A DNA stretch of 64,000 bases from Cubamyces lactineus (lineage: Eukaryota; Basidiomycota; Agaricomycetes; Polyporales; Polyporaceae). Positions 23,773 through 35,858 of the stretch are shown here, piece by piece. The position numbers and the translations under genes are program-made. The first letter of the stretch is position 1; each line of letters begins with the position of its first letter. The DNA lies in assembly GCA_022376465.1 (NCBI GenBank), contig JACDTU010000007.1, forward strand, positions 434,001-498,000. Reading direction: 5' to 3'. The notes under the pieces were generated by a model. It was not told the origin of the DNA, ran no database searches, and was given only the letters and a program-made list of their open reading frames with translations.

Positions 23773-25615
23773 ATGTTGCTATACAGGTACTCGCTTGGCT
23801 CTGGGCTACTCCTGGTACTCTCACTTGCCATCGCACGGGCGATTGCAACGAAGGTTGTGATCAACAACACGATCGCCTTGCCTATAGCAAAGCGCTTCAA
23901 CTTCACCGGATCGGCGACGATCCTGCAACATGACCAGGCGCGTGCACGAAGCCTGCGCGCACGGGCTTTGGCGCGCGGAACCGGAATCTTGCCAGTTCCA
24001 TCCCCAGAAGTATCAAGCGTTCCTGCGGAGAACCAGCTTGTACAATACACTGTCATCGTTAGTGCCACATGCGGATCTCTTGCCTTACTGAATACAGATT
24101 CAGTCAGATGTTATCATAGGTCAAGATGGGCTCGCCACCCACTGAGTGTATGCAATCCGTAGGATGTTCGGGACTCATTGATGGGCGACTAAACTGTATC
24201 CCGTAGATGAGCTCATTGTCGACATCGGTAGCTCCAACACATGGGTTGGCGCAGGGGATGCATATATGCAAAAACCTTCTACGAGGGCGACTCACAACGA
24301 AATGGTACGCGTCTAGGCTAGTGTCTGAATGAGCTCTTTTGTGATTATGCGTCGTCTTGTAGGCTCTGGAGTACGGCAATGGCGCTGCGATGGCTGGTGA
24401 GTATTCATATACCGTGGCGAAGGCTTTTCTGATTTGTTTGGTCACATTAAGGCGTTGAGATCGCCGATACTGTCATGCTTGGTGTTGAACCCGGCTTGTC
24501 CATTCTCGGACAGTTCTTTGGTTCAGCCTCTCGTTCGGCAGGCTTCGACGGTGTAGATGGTATCCTTGGGTGGGTATCGTGTTGCTTCGGAGGTCGGGAA
24601 TAGTACGCGCTAACGGTACAATACAGGCTTGGCCCAACAGATCTTACCGTCGGCACACTGAATCCAGATAGTACTGTCGTGATTCCAACAGGTTAATATG
24701 TCCCCTCAGATCTGTACACTGTGTGCTTACTTGTTGCTTCAGTGACCGATAACCTGTTTGCCCAAGCCGCTATCGCGTCCGAGATCGTCTCTATCTCATT
24801 TGAACCCACAACTTCAAAAGAAACCATCAACGGCGAGTTGACCTTTGGTGGCACAGACACGTCCAAGTTCATTGGACAAATGATCTTCGCGTACGTAACG
24901 ATTCGAGCCCAGCAATTCGCCTGCTCAATATGACGTCCGCGGAAGGCCCATCACGTCTACATCGCCATCATCCCAATTCTTTGGGATCCAGCAGAGTGTG
25001 CGATATGCCGAAACCGACACGCTCCTCAAGGGGAACCCCGGCATATTCGACACTGGGACGACTTTGTTACTCCTCGCCACAGGTCAGTCCCCAGTCGGAT
25101 CGGGGAACATCTTTGACTGATGGGTTACATCCGGAGATGCGCTCGATTTGTATGTTTCATCGACAGGCGCGGTATTCGACGACACGACGGGTCTATATCG
25201 CATTAACCCTACACAATTCGCTCATCTCCAGAGCATGTTTTTCACCATCAACGGCGTCCGTAGGCTCACCATAGTGTTCGTAACATGTATACTCATACTC
25301 GCACCTCTCATAGATCACCTTCGAATTCACCGCCAACGCGCAGATTTGGCCGGTGCGTCCCAAATTCTTCCCCCATGAACTCGACCCATATCGTTCATCG
25401 AGGATTTCTCTATCTAGCGTAACTTGAACTCCCTCATAGGAGGCAGCTCAAGTTTCGTCTACCTCATTGTAGCCGACATCGGCACTAGGTCCGGAAGCGG
25501 CATGGACTTCATCAACGGCATGACGTTCATGGAGCGGTTCTACACCGTGTTTGATACAGGGAACAACCGCGTCGGCATCGCAAACACTCCATTCACAACA
25601 GCGACGACAAACTGA
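23773..25615 (+). CDS. Polyporopepsin-like aspartic protease 2, DTG changed to DIG
   Basis: A tandem paralogue of protease 1 with the same exon pattern. The signal peptide is MLLYRYSLGSGLLLVLSLAI, the propeptide contains IALPIAKRFNFTG, and the mature part begins near SVPAENQLVQYTVI. The second catalytic site is intact (IFDTGTTLLLLA), and GELTFGG, TANAQIWPRNLN, SGMDFINGMTFMERFY and the FTTATTN end are present. The first active site reads VDIGSSNTW: the triad Thr is Ile, while the Asp is kept. The flap is YGNGAAMAG instead of the YGxGS type. Every splice junction can be read, so the gene is not a plain pseudogene. Altered or lost activity, or a binding role, is possible. Confidence 0.9.
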
Positions 25616-25753
25616 GACGGATCGTGCATCAGTGGACCGCTGTACAAGGCTATATGGTGTGCTCTCATCAGCACGATGTACGGCAGAGATTGGACGAGAG
25701 GCGTACATATCAAGGATGTCAAAGTAGTATCGTAATGTAACATGCAATCTGGA

Positions 25754-26010
25754 TCAATAGCCTCGAAAGCCTCCGGCACCCATCCCACCCACACCGTAGC
25801 CCCCATAACTACCTGAACCCAGACCTCCATACCCTCCGCCGTATCCGCCACCATATCCCCCGCCGTATCCTCCGCCATAACCACCATACCCTCCACCATA
25901 CCCTCCGTAGTTGCCAGCGCCATAGCCGCCGCCGTATCCACCGTACCCGCTGCCGTATCCACCATAACCGCCTCCATACCCTCCGCTATACCCGCCATAT
26001 CCTCCTCCAG
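25754..26010 (-). repeat. GGYGG-type coding repeat
   Basis: Short tandem units coding GGYGG, GGYGGGYGG and GSGYGGYGG make up the end of the glycine-rich protein. The DNA unit (CCGCCGTATCCTCC-like on the plus strand) is prone to slippage, so the length may vary between strains. Confidence 0.8.
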
Positions 26011-27215
26011 GTTGTATTACTTCTACGCTCCTCGCGCGACGGTGGTGGCGCCCATGGTGGTGGTGGTGGTGATGCCTCCCATGTCGGTACGAATGACGAC
26101 TCCGGGGCCTCTCAATCACGATGGTCTGTCCACCCGCCGGCGTTCCTGTACCGTATGTCGCAGGGAGCACGGTGTTCCCCATGTACGGCGACGGTTGCAG
26201 CGAGGACGCGCCAGCTCCAGGCATCACAGCGCTCGCGGTGCTGAGAGGCGTGCCGGGAAGGGGCGTGCCTGCGTAGGAGCCTGAAAGCGAGCCGCCTGCC
26301 ATGTATGGCGACCCTCTCGCTTGCATTGCTCCATACCCGGCGTACGTGCGCATCCACTGTGGCTGTGTGTAAGTCCTCGCGTAGAATACATCGAAGCCAG
26401 TACTCACGAGATCTGCGAGCACAGATGCGGCGGCGGCAGCAGCCTCGCACGCTCCTTGTAGACCATAGCTGTCTGCTGGACGTCCGGAATACTGCCATAG
26501 TCGGGTCGCTGCATTATGCATAACAGCGTCAGAAATCTACGCCCGAAAACTCAGCGCGCTGGGGAGCGTCATATGGACGAACCTTCGGCAATCGCCATTG
26601 CGATGAGCCCTTCGCGTTGCTGCCCGCGATCGGCACTGAGAGGCTCGTACAAGAACGAGTTCCGTTTCCACGCGCGGTATATCTCGTACGCCGCCGCGGC
26701 GCCTATGTCAGAAGACAGAGCTTGTGTGAGAGGAACCTGGGAGTCTGGTGGTCAATAGCGACCAAAAGGCGGTGAGCAGAGGATGCACCATGCCACCGTA
26801 AATAAGGCGGTTCCAGTAGCGACAGTGGCTACGACTGGCTCCCATTGCCTGGAACTCGGGTGCTCTGGACATGATCGCGTTGTAGAACCCGCTGAAGGTA
26901 CAAAGTGAGGCTCCATCGACAAGAGACAATATCATCACATGTGAACTTACCGGTCTGGGTTAACGGCATGTGCATTATAGAAATCGAAGCCTTGCCCTGA
27001 CAAGAGGACATTGAGCTATGAAGATATAGAAAGGGACCGTCGCGGACTTACAGGAAGGCTGCGGTTGGAATGTCGGCACCCAAGGTGCGTTGAATTGGAA
27101 CTATCCAAACGTAGAGTCAGAATACATGCGCGATGCAGGCCTGAGTGGCTTCGCGAAGAACTCGTACCTGGGATGTTCCCCATCCGGGGGCAGTTCGATA
27201 ATAGGGGTATGCCAT
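25754..27215 (-). CDS. Gly/Tyr-rich and His-rich protein with FYNAHAVNPDR head
   Basis: The gene starts at the ATG at 27215 (MAYPYYRTAPGWGTSQ). The exons that follow encode FQFNAPWVPTFQPQPSW, QGFDFYNAHAVNPDR, GFYNAIMSRAPEFQAMGA, AAAAYEIYRAWKRNSF, GLIAMAIAEATRLWQYSG and PADSYGLQGACEAAAAAA. The C-terminus is low complexity: a basic stretch with seven His in a row, then about 17 GGY/GGYG-type repeats ending GAGGFRGY. The middle, with repeated Ala and AAYEIYRAW, AEATRLWQYSG, recalls the helical CipC/DUF3759-like stress proteins of fungi, but this is a loose resemblance. There is no signal peptide, so it is probably intracellular. Function unknown. The junction after AMGA is the least certain. Confidence 0.7.
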
Positions 27216-28059
27216 GTTGATTGTAAGGGGCGTGTGGGAGGTGATGGCCTTGTCTAGTGGGTGAGCGGGATAGCGCATACATATATGGACCGCAGCCCGA
27301 ACTGGCCCGGAGCAGAAGTCGTGTGGGCGATGACCACATTACCCGAAGTGGTTTCAGTTGGTGGTGTAGAAGCGCTATTGCACTCGGGACGTAGGCGCGC
27401 GTACTAGTAGCGTCGCAGTGACATCATACGTCTATCATCTGAGTACAGCCAAGGGAGCGCCTTGGTGATGCCCGTAGCTCCGTGGAGAGCGTTCGCGCAG
27501 AGACACTTGGCACGTCAAGTCGTCTGTTAGTTAATATCACTGGCCAAGAACTCCATAACGTGACTTGGATTCAGCGATGGGAACGGCTGCGGGCTATGAA
27601 CAAGATTCGTTATTTGCGCAAACCACATCGCGACGCTATCCTCAGTATCCCTTCTTACGCAGTCGCAGTAGGACGTCAACGCAGGGGAAAATGATATACG
27701 CACCGGTAAGGATATCAGGAAATCAAACGCTCTGCTGGGGCTTACACGCTTGCAAGCCAATTGCCACGGAGGAGCCCTGGAAGAGCTGATCATCAAAGGC
27801 CACCCGAGGCTCCTGCACATGCTCAGCATTCTACTTGACTTTCTCGCCCGCACCCTGGGCAAGCTGACTGGCGTTCTTAGACGTAATGCAGTCATCTCCG
27901 AGATCACAGAACCTAAATTACGAGTGAAGTACTTACGTGTATTGAACCTTGTTGAACCCCGCTCACTAACACCTTGAATTGCATCTCAGACGGAACTCAC
28001 TGTATGAATCATCTGACCTGCATTCGCCGTAGAAGAGCTCGTCGAAGCGAGGAACGATC
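27216..28059. other. Intergenic
   Basis: It holds the promoter of the glycine-rich gene (ATATATG near 27280) and the 3' flank of the crotonase gene. No further gene recognised. Confidence 0.5.
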
Positions 28060-29347
28060 TCAAAGCTTATGCTTCAGTTCCTTCCTAGCGATCATCTGGA
28101 GACGTTCGACTGGTACGCCGGACGCGAACCGCTCGGCCAATGCATAGCTTTCGCGTAGGTTCACGGCGTCGAAGCTGTGTTGGTCGTCCAGGCCTTTCTT
28201 TATCAGCCTCTTGATCGTGAGCAACGACACGGGGTCCGAGTTCTGCAGCCTTTCCAGAACCAGTCTACGGACCGCGGACTGGAATTCCGGGACGGTTTGC
28301 TGAGGGAGGACTTGGCTTGGAGCGGAATCATTTTTTGTCGCCATATCGAGGATGCCACTGTCACTCACTTTATGAAACCACACGCATGTAATTCCTGGGC
28401 GTCCATCTTCTTGCCCCAGATGAGGACTTCGTTTGCTTTAGCGGCGCCCACTGCTCGGAAGAGCCAAGGTCAACGAGTATTGTTGACGCCCTTTTATCCA
28501 CAATACGTACTCTTGCTACGGAACGTGACGCTGCAGCATCCCTCTGCCGCGATGCCTGATGGATCCCTCAGATTGGTGTCAGCGATAGTGGGCAGGTGTG
28601 AGACTCACCCAAAAATGCGAAGGGAGCTAACAGCCATGCGCCAGGGAGTGCGTAGATGAAGTCAACGAGTCCTAACGCCGCTGAACAGCCGAATGTCAAA
28701 GCGAGCAGCGGCGGATCAGATGATTCAGGGAAGATACCGGCAGCGATCCCTACAGGTACAGAGGTGAGTAGCAGGCCGCCATCAAGTAGTACAGGTACGT
28801 ACCCATTACCGGGCCATTGAGAGCGACCACGAGTATCTTGCGGTGTGTGTACAGCTGAAGATCGATGAGCTAGCCAGTCCGCAATGCGCAGAGGTCGCAC
28901 GCACCGCGTTGCTGAAGTCGGTGTTGCCTGCGGCGACGGCGTGTGTGAAGGCCCCACGAACTGTCGAACATCGGGACCACTCTATCGGACCCGTGACGCT
29001 AGCCCCACTGCATGTACGTTGAGGACCCGATACGAATGTCACCCTGTCGAATACACTCACGCTGAGAACCACTTCCCGTTCGCTACGAGGAATGTCAGTG
29101 ATGATATGACAACCGTGGAACCCTCCGCATACCTTGCCAGATCGTAACAAGGACATCATCCCGCGCGTCCACCGCCCTCAAAGCGTTGGTGAAAGCATCA
29201 TAATCTGTGATCATGCTATGTAGAATTTGAACCCCTCCAATATCGTTGTGACTCACCTGCTGGAGTGATAGCGTTCAGTGTCTTGGGGGAGTTGAAGGTG
29301 ATGGTCGCGATGCGCTCTGAGACTTCGACAGTAACGTTAGACGACAT
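28060..29347 (-). CDS. Peroxisomal enoyl-CoA hydratase/isomerase (crotonase family)
   Basis: A multi-exon minus-strand gene. Exon 1 is MSSNVTVEVSERIATITFNS followed by PKTLNAITPA. The next exons give DYDAFTNALRAVDARDDV, LVTIWQ, ANGKWFSAGASV, STVRGAFTHAVAAGNTDFSN, LYTHRKILVVALNGPVMG, GLVDFIYALPGAWLLAPFAF and GAAKANEVLIWGKKMDAQEL. The last exon ends ARKELKHKL. The order and the blocks ITFNSPKTLNA, VALNGPV and DFIYALPGAWLLAPFAFLG identify a crotonase of the fungal delta3,delta2-enoyl-CoA isomerase type, which moves double bonds for fatty acid beta-oxidation. The C-terminal HKL is a plausible PTS1 signal for peroxisomes. ATATAAGG lies about 55 bases before the ATG. Several introns are short, and two junctions were set by frame. 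Confidence 0.85.
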
Positions 29348-29798
29348 GGCGGGCTAGACGAGGGGAAGAAGGGACATTTAGTATGGGCCAGAAGTGCACC
29401 TTATATCCCATACGCACATATGCTAAATCATATTGGCGTCGATTTCCACCTCTGAGTTGACAGATGCCGTTGAACGTTAACCATGTTCCTTGTCATCAGA
29501 TCAATACAGGACCCGAAAGTGGCCCAATCTGTTACAGGACGTCCTGCAATCGCATGAGCCTGACATCGGTCCGGGGCCTGCTGTTCTTCCATTTGCGAAT
29601 ATTTAGGGTTCTCCCGAGAGCTTCTGTATGCAGCATGCTCATCGTACGCCGCGCGGCTTCACGTGTATGCTTACTTCGCCGGGGTCAGATGAGTTTATGA
29701 ATGCGATAGAAAGCTGTGTGACGTACAAGTATCATCTACACTATATACAGCTAGCGGTCTATCAGTCTACCTGCCGTAGTCTAGCACATGTCGTCTTG
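29348..29798. other. Intergenic, crotonase promoter
   Basis: It contains ATATAAGG (29399-29406, minus strand) for the crotonase gene. No gene seen to the right until the crotonase relic. Confidence 0.5.
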
Positions 29799-30055
29799 CT
29801 GAAATCCGTATTGTCCGCCGCAATGGCGCGCGCGAAGGCACCACCAACAGTCGTGCTTTGAGATTGCCTATCAGACTCGTACCGCTATTTCCACCAGAAA
29901 GATGTCAATAAGGTGCGGCGGACACTTTGCTTAGCCGGCTTACAATGAAGGCCTAGTAGAATATTCAGTAACATGCGGTACACTCAGGTATCTTGACATA
30001 CCTGGCCGAATTACGATCAGGACAGCAATCCATGCGTCTACTGCTCGTAAGGTCA
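29799..30055 (-). pseudogene. Relic of a second crotonase gene
   Basis: Two blocks match exons of the neighbouring crotonase in the same order and orientation. The segment at about 30010-30055 reads LRAVDAWIAVLIVI, against LRAVDARDDVLVTI. The segment at about 29799-29861 reads STTVGGAFARAIAADNTDFS, against STVRGAFTHAVAAGNTDFS. Exon 1, the GKWFSA block and all later exons are absent. It is a tandem copy that has decayed to two exon islands. Confidence 0.75.
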
Positions 30056-30342
30056 CGGTGGTGATGAAGGTACTAGCGCCTACAATATGCTTGATATTAG
30101 TCCGACATACACGACGTTGACGGTGGGCGCTACCGCCCGCTGCGACAGACTCTGACGTCATCGTCGCAGACCAGCGTTGCACCACCTGTCGCAGCCAGTT
30201 ACTTAAAAAGGCTGCCAAACACAGACACTGAGGCTCGAGGCTCACCTACCTCCTCCTGAGAAAGTTCGGGTACGATTTGGCTGAAAAGTTGAACGTCAAC
30301 ATTCACGAAACCGTCAATTTCTCGCCCACTCGCACCACTACC

Positions 30343-30849
30343 ATGGCTGCCCGCATCCGCGAACTCAGCATGAACCGAACGTCATCCTACCAGCAGGATC
30401 GCACTTCTAGTTCGCACAGTCGCGATCTGAACAAATTTTCGCATATTCAAGGCCCAAACCCGAGTTATGCAGACCATCGTACGCCCTGTTTCTCCTTCGA
30501 CTTCGAACGCCGGCTGATTCTAATCGCTTGCCTGTTCCCCAGCCGACGTAGACGGAAACCCGCTCGGACATGTCCGTTCCACAGGTCCGACAAGCACGAC
30601 CGCGGCTACGGAGCCAGAGTCCCAATCCACAGCAGATCCTGCTCGCGCGCCGACTGAGGAAGGCGTCACAACCCCTGGCAGTCAAGATATGGTACAATCG
30701 AATGATGAGGAGCAGGGTACTCGTACGTGCCCATCGCTTTCCCACACGCAGTCAGCTCCGCTCACTTTGACTTAGAAGACGCGCGCAATATGGCTGAAGA
30801 GGGGGATACTGAAGAGATAGCTATGGCGGTAGAAAAGAGAGATGAGTAG
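30343..30849 (+). CDS. Hypothetical small hydrophilic protein
   Basis: The likely start is MAARIRELSMNRTSSYQQ. Exon 1 ends near QGPNP, where a GTTATG donor lies, and exon 2 begins after CCCCAG, reading DVDGNPLGHVRSTGPTSTTA and on to SNDEEQGT. A GTACGT donor joins a last exon, EDARNMAEEGDTEEIAMAVE, ending KRDE. The protein is about 130 residues, rich in Thr, Ser, Glu and Asp, with no signal peptide, membrane segment or known domain. Composition is protein-like and splice sites fit, but no family supports it. Confidence 0.5.
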
Positions 30850-31997
30850 TCGCGAATCGCATTGTAAGTCGTCTGTAGGCTCAGATAGCCTGTCAATGAC
30901 TACGAACCTCATATACATGTCTGCCGATAGATCATACATCACAGAGTCGAAAAAATTGAGCTTCAGGGTATCATGTAAATGCGTGTAACATTAGAACATG
31001 CTGTGAAAGCACCATCATCAGTGCTACACGTAGAACTGCCCCAAACTGATATAACTCACTGGAGGTCAGATGTAAGACCCGGTATCGATCCAGACGCTCG
31101 ATGGCTTGGAGAGTGAACCTGGAGATGTCGCCACGGGAGTAGCTAGAAGCGCATGATTGATCAACCGTCCAAGGTGCGTCGTGACGGTCTACGATGTTGT
31201 GGCTGTGCCGGCCTACACCCGAGTGCTCCTTACATTTCGGGCAAGTGTAGAGTTCCCTGCGAGGACGCGTGGATGCTCATGAATATGAACTAATGGTCAG
31301 CGCCGCAGGCAACTCCGTCAAATTCTTGGAAAGGTCAGCGCGCATTCTGCAGCACTCGCGAGCTTCTCAGGAGTGCTCGCGACCGAGGTCGCCCTTCAGA
31401 GTAGGAGTATGAAGCCCTGTCTTGAGTAACATCATAGCTTTACGAAAACGTTGTGCAGCAGGTTCCACGCGAACGACGTGGACACAGTGTGTGCCGAATC
31501 GTGTCGACCCATCCTTCGTATGAGTCGAGATACATGCGACTGGAAGCAACCCAGTGGGGTGCTGATGCTCAGGCTGCATGCCAGAGCAGAAGCTGATATC
31601 AGTATAGACGACATGAACAGGAGGTTGTAGAGCTGTGGCCTCGCTGTCGGGGTACAGCGGTGTCTCCTGATGAACGATCAGCGCTGAGTAAAACATAACA
31701 GAGGCTACCGCCGATACTTACCGCAGCACCACTTACCGTAGCACCAGCGCGTCTATGACGATTGACGTGTGGCTATGAAGCGGCCGACATGAGGCCGGCA
31801 TCCCGCTCCAGGGAGTCTGAATACGGAAGGTACCTTACCATATCTGACAGATAGACGAGTATGATGATACATGTTGTCATTGCGATCTGGAGGGCCTGGA
31901 TATTCGGCGTGCTGTCTGCTACGTATATAATGAGTGGTGAGCTACTCGTGCACGTAAGTGTCGTCAGATTTCCTCCAGTGCCCTGAGCACCGATACC
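30850..31997. other. Intergenic with one weak ORF
   Basis: The minus-strand ATG frame 31367-31696 (109 codons) is open but shows no domain. TATATAA at 31924-31930 serves the following secreted gene. Nothing else is supported. Confidence 0.5.
31924..31930 (+). promoter_or_regulatory. TATA box of the small secreted gene 1
   Basis: TATATAA stands 68 bases before the ATG at 31998. The sister gene has TATAAG at 32668-32673, 78 bases before its ATG. Confidence 0.6.
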
Positions 31998-32316
31998 ATG
32001 AACTTCAAGTCTTTCCCCGCTCTCCTTCTTACTTTTATCGCCTGCGCGGCTACTGTCGATGCGGGTCCAATCGCTTATGGCCTCTGCCAAACAGGTGAGC
32101 GTGTCACACGTGCGCGAGAAGGTTCAATAAACTCACCTTCGTGCTGCGGCAGGGTGCAATGCGGTAGTCGTCGCCTGTTATGCAGCCGCTGGTGCCACCT
32201 TTGGCACCATTACTGCAGGCGTAGGCACTCCTGCCGCTATAATCGCCTGCAACGTCGCGCTAGGCCAATGCTCTGCCGCTTGTGCTACTATCGCGCTCTT
32301 CGCCCCTACTCCTTGA
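31998..32316 (+). CDS. Small secreted Cys-rich protein 1
   Basis: Two exons. The product is about 85 residues: a signal peptide (MNFKSFPALLLTFIACAATV, cut near VDA-G), then GPIAYGLCQTGCNAVVVACY, a Gly/Ala/Thr-rich hydrophobic middle (AGATFGTITAGVGTPAAI) and CNVALGQCSAAC, ending LFAPTP. The six mature cysteines can form three disulphides. Proteins with the GPxxYGxCQxGC start occur widely in fungi without known function, as far as I recall; some authors treat such proteins as effector-like or antimicrobial. The single intron sits after CQT in both copies. Confidence 0.85.
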
Positions 32317-32750
32317 ATTTGGTAAGTCTGTACTCCTCGGGAGGTGAATTAGTATTGACCAAGTCCGTAGATATCGCGCGGACACTTCCTCAGACGGACT
32401 TTTGACAGGTTGCTGGGGTAGAGGCCGGCTAGTCACACGATTCCTTTCGCCTGCACTGATAGGCATGTATCGTGAACAGTCGCTCGCTTGTACCATCACC
32501 CTACGGAATTGTAGTATGTCACTTACCATGATGTGAACGTACGATAGCAGTGAGGACAGAGTCTAGCCATGCTCGCCAGGTATGCCTTTCATGTCCGCGC
32601 ATCCCGGTGACGATCAACCCCTGCCATCATTGTGCTCTTGACTCGCTTTAGCTGCACCGGCGAGAGGTATAAGATGGTTTCGCAGAGGAATGCCACTCTC
32701 ATCAGCTCAAGGTGAACCCGACAAGACCTGCCCGCTTACCTGCAACCACT
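32317..32750. other. Intergenic between the two small secreted genes
   Basis: It contains TATAAG at 32668-32673 and no gene. Confidence 0.55.
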
Positions 32751-33072
32751 ATGAAGCTCTCTACCCTCTTCATCCCCGTTGCTCTGACCCTCGGAGCCCT
32801 CCCTTCGGCAGACGCAGGGCTCCTTGGCTACGGAGTGTGTCAGACTGGTAAGCACGTATTCACCCTATCTCCTTGGGATAAACCAGAACTTGAACCTACC
32901 GTGAACATCAGGTTGCAACGCTCTCGCCGTCGCCTGCTACGCCGCGGCGGGATACACTTTCGGCACCGTGACTGCTGGACTGGGCACGCCGGCCGTTATC
33001 GTCGGTTGCAACGCCGCGCTCGGGAAGTGCTCCGCGGCCTGCGCCATTGTGGCCCTCGCACCGACACCGTGA
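32751..33072 (+). CDS. Small secreted Cys-rich protein 2
   Basis: A paralogue of the preceding gene with the same one-intron structure. The signal peptide is MKLSTLFIPVALTLGALPSA and the mature protein begins near GLLGYGVCQTGCNALAVACY. It has the same six cysteines and the pattern FGTVTAGLGTPAVIVGCN, KCSAAC and the APTP end. The two mature proteins differ at scattered positions only. The hydrophobic, Gly/Ala-rich core with three disulphides suggests a membrane-active or surface-active peptide, but this is inference. Confidence 0.87.
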
Positions 33073-33926
33073 GGTACGCCGCGGCCGCTCTGATACACAA
33101 CCATACGCATACTAACTAGAATTTATGCAGGGCTGTATTGAAACTAGTATGGGTGCTCTTGTTTTCGTCTGCGTAGAACGCGGGAGGATACTTTCCTAGC
33201 ATTTGTGGCTGTGATTTCGGAGGTCGTGCCAATGCAGGTCACTGGCATGCATGTATGCTGACATCGATGTACGAGAACGAAACTTGTCCTTGAGTGGCTG
33301 TTAGATCGGATACAACGAGCGGCGTCAAAGAGGTCAGTAGGAATGCATGTCAACGATGCTGTGGGAGAGTAGCCCAACGAAAAGGCGCCTACATATCCCG
33401 GGATTACTGGAATATGATCCGAGCCAATCAGAGACGCCACGCTGTGGCAGCTACCCAGTCAGCCTTCGCGACATTCAAGGAATGAGTATTGAACCGCCGC
33501 AATGTTATAGGCGATCATTATACTCGGAAGTTACACAGTATACTGTTGGTGTTATCTACAAGCCGCACCTCCGCTCGCTGAAGTTGCTCTTAACCATAGC
33601 GAGCCCAAGGACCAGTATCCAGAGCTTGACCGACAGGGGGTACGCGTTTCGGATGTTGATGACCGCAGACAACGTTCACATAGGCCTCTCGTAGAGTAGC
33701 TTCGGCGCGCTGATATCCCAGCGAGAGAGGATGGTGCTTCGTAGCCTGTAGGTGGCGATGGTGCGCAGATATATGTGCCGCTCAACGGTGGCAGACCCCC
33801 AGGCCCTTACACACACCACGCAATGGCGGTGATCACGCGCTATGGCTTGGACGTCAGCGTGTTTCTGGGAGGGGGGGCGGTGTGTTCTTCGTCCAAAACT
33901 TTTAGACGCGATGAGCGGTTTGACAG
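33073..33926. other. Intergenic
   Basis: No coding signal recognised; frames on both strands lack motifs and plausible splice partners. Confidence 0.5.
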
Positions 33927-34610
33927 TCAGCAACGCGTAGAAGAGCCTATAGAGCGGAGCGGGAGGACTGGGGATCGCTTCGGCGAGGGGCTAGCTCGAC
34001 GTAGGAGAACTATCCTATATCCTGCATCGGGTACGAGTATCCAGTTCTGTAGCCAGTCGGTCTGCGGGATAGCATAGATGAATGTTGTTGCTAAATCTTC
34101 GCCGTTCGTTGTGGAGATGATAGAAGGCGATTCGGGGGCATGGGTGGCCAGGGTATCATCCTCGTCGTCAGATGGGCTGCTTGAAGTCGACACGGAGTCT
34201 GCTAGCACCGGTGTGGGTCTGCGTCTGCTCCATGTGACCATGTGGAAAGGATCGCTTCGTCTGGAGTGCTGGAGTAGCTTGGAGCCATCGGATGCTATTG
34301 ATCGCTGCATCTCGCCAGCCCAGGTGGCGTGATGGCATATTCCGGAGCCGCAGTTCAACGCTCTGGACCTATAGTCCATCTGCGAGCGATGCCGTCGTCT
34401 TCGTCCATCGGAGTCTGAGCACCTGGGATTCAGTCGCTTGAACCAGCATGAGAGTACGGCATTGATCACATACCTTGTAGTAGCGTGCCCGGTACGGATA
34501 CTGGCCTTCGTGCGTGAGCCAGATGTAGCTTCAATGAAAGGTCTGAGAGGTTGATCTGTCTTATGAGGATGGCAAGCTTCGCGACGGCGCCGCGAGTGAG
34601 CGTCGCTCAT
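33927..34610 (-). CDS. Hypothetical protein, QPLRPFI family member 1
   Basis: An ATG-initiated frame, open for 227 codons, begins MSDAHSRRRREACHPHKTDQ and continues PLRPFIEA. A GT...AG segment of 51 nt after HATTR keeps the frame whether or not it is spliced. The C-terminal half has an acidic stretch (SPSDDEDDTLATHAPES) and ends in a basic tail. The N-terminal block, Arg-rich then (Q/E)PLRPFI, recurs in the genes at 44456 and 46167, and all three have a TATATAA box. There is no signal peptide and no known domain. A basic head with a disordered acidic middle would suit a nuclear or nucleic-acid-associated protein, which is a guess. Confidence 0.55.
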   Translation of the reverse strand: MSDAHSRRRREACHPHKTDQPLRPFIEATSGSRTKASIRTGHATTRYVINAVLSCWFKRLNPRCSDSDGRRRRHRSQMDYRSRALNCGSGICHHATWAGEMQRSIASDGSKLLQHSRRSDPFHMVTWSRRRPTPVLADSVSTSSSPSDDEDDTLATHAPESPSIISTTNGEDLATTFIYAIPQTDWLQNWILVPDAGYRIVLLRRASPSPKRSPVLPLRSIGSSTRC

Positions 34611-35858
34611 GGTGTCTCGATAGCGGTGGCGAATATGAAGAGGCTGAGTGCTGTGAGAGAGGAAGGGGAGTGCGAGGGCGCTGGTGACCTCTCAGAGCCC
34701 AGGATACCTCCCTTATATACCCGACCGGCCCTCCATACTACCATTGTTCTCCTATGTCAATATACTTGGCACGTGGCCGTCGGCTCGTATTAGCCATGGC
34801 TGAGCTTGGATACGTACCTGATCTCATTCGCGCAGTGGAGCGGCATTATCTCCCAATCTATTGTTATGAAGGTATGCTCCTGGCTCGGGCGGTAGAAGAA
34901 ACCAACCTTATTGCGAGGCTCCCGCGCGTGGGCGGGGCATTCCCGTAAACTTTGTTTGCATAGATTCGAGTCGCTTTTGAAAACCTCTCTGTGCACGTCA
35001 GCGTCATTCAACGGCCTGAGAGCAATGTCGCGCTTTGAGATGAGACGTACCTGGCATGAGCCTGCGATGAAGACCGCATCGTGGTTGAGTTACGAAAAGT
35101 GCAGTCGGTCACGATGACGACGCTGAGAATCGTTCAGTATTCAGTAGCATGGAACTTGGATATTCATCACAATAACCTGGATTGCATGCTTGCAATCGTT
35201 CCAGCTGCATGCCACTGACAAGCGAGTCGGAGTAATAGACGTAAATCCCGAAGCGCCGGCCTGTCGAACTTGTCAGCGTCAGGATGGACAAAGGACAAAG
35301 GCCGAGAACGCCGAACCCGGTCCGAATGAGCCGGCTAGTTTGCTGCGACTCTGTCGATCGACTCTTCCCACCAATGCCATCGCTAGATGAACACTATCCT
35401 CTCAAGTTTGTACACGCTGCTACGCTCTATCCTGGCCTCTGAAGAGCACCTGACCCTGGATGGGGCTCGTTGCTTCGCTCCAGACAAACCATTGTCCGAG
35501 TGCTGACATCAATACGACGGCTTTCAAATATGAAGTTGTCACCCGGGCCGTGAACTCGTAACGCTGCAACGACCGTACGCTCTAACGTTCAATAGTATCC
35601 CTCCGACTCACATATCCCGATTCCCGACGCACAGTGAACACCTTTGCTCACTCCCCTCTGCTTCGCTAGATTGCGCCATCTCACCTTGGCGGAAATGGCT
35701 TACACATTTATTCCCGACAGTACCCTCCGTCGGCTTCGGACACTCGATAATCCTTCACTTGAACGCGTTATATACGACCGCACTTCCTTGGTTTTGCACT
35801 CACACTTGTGATTCGTTTAATTTTCTACGTCCACACCTGCGCTCCCGTATCACTACCC
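34611..35858. other. Intergenic between divergent promoters
   Basis: It contains the TATA boxes of the minus-strand gene (34712-34719) and of MDR copy 2 (TATATA at 35769-35774). No gene recognised between them. Confidence 0.55.
34712..34719 (-). promoter_or_regulatory. TATA box of QPLRPFI family member 1
   Basis: TATATAAG on the minus strand, about 100 bases before the ATG at 34610. Matching boxes stand before the other two members (44293-44299 and 46040-46047). Confidence 0.6.
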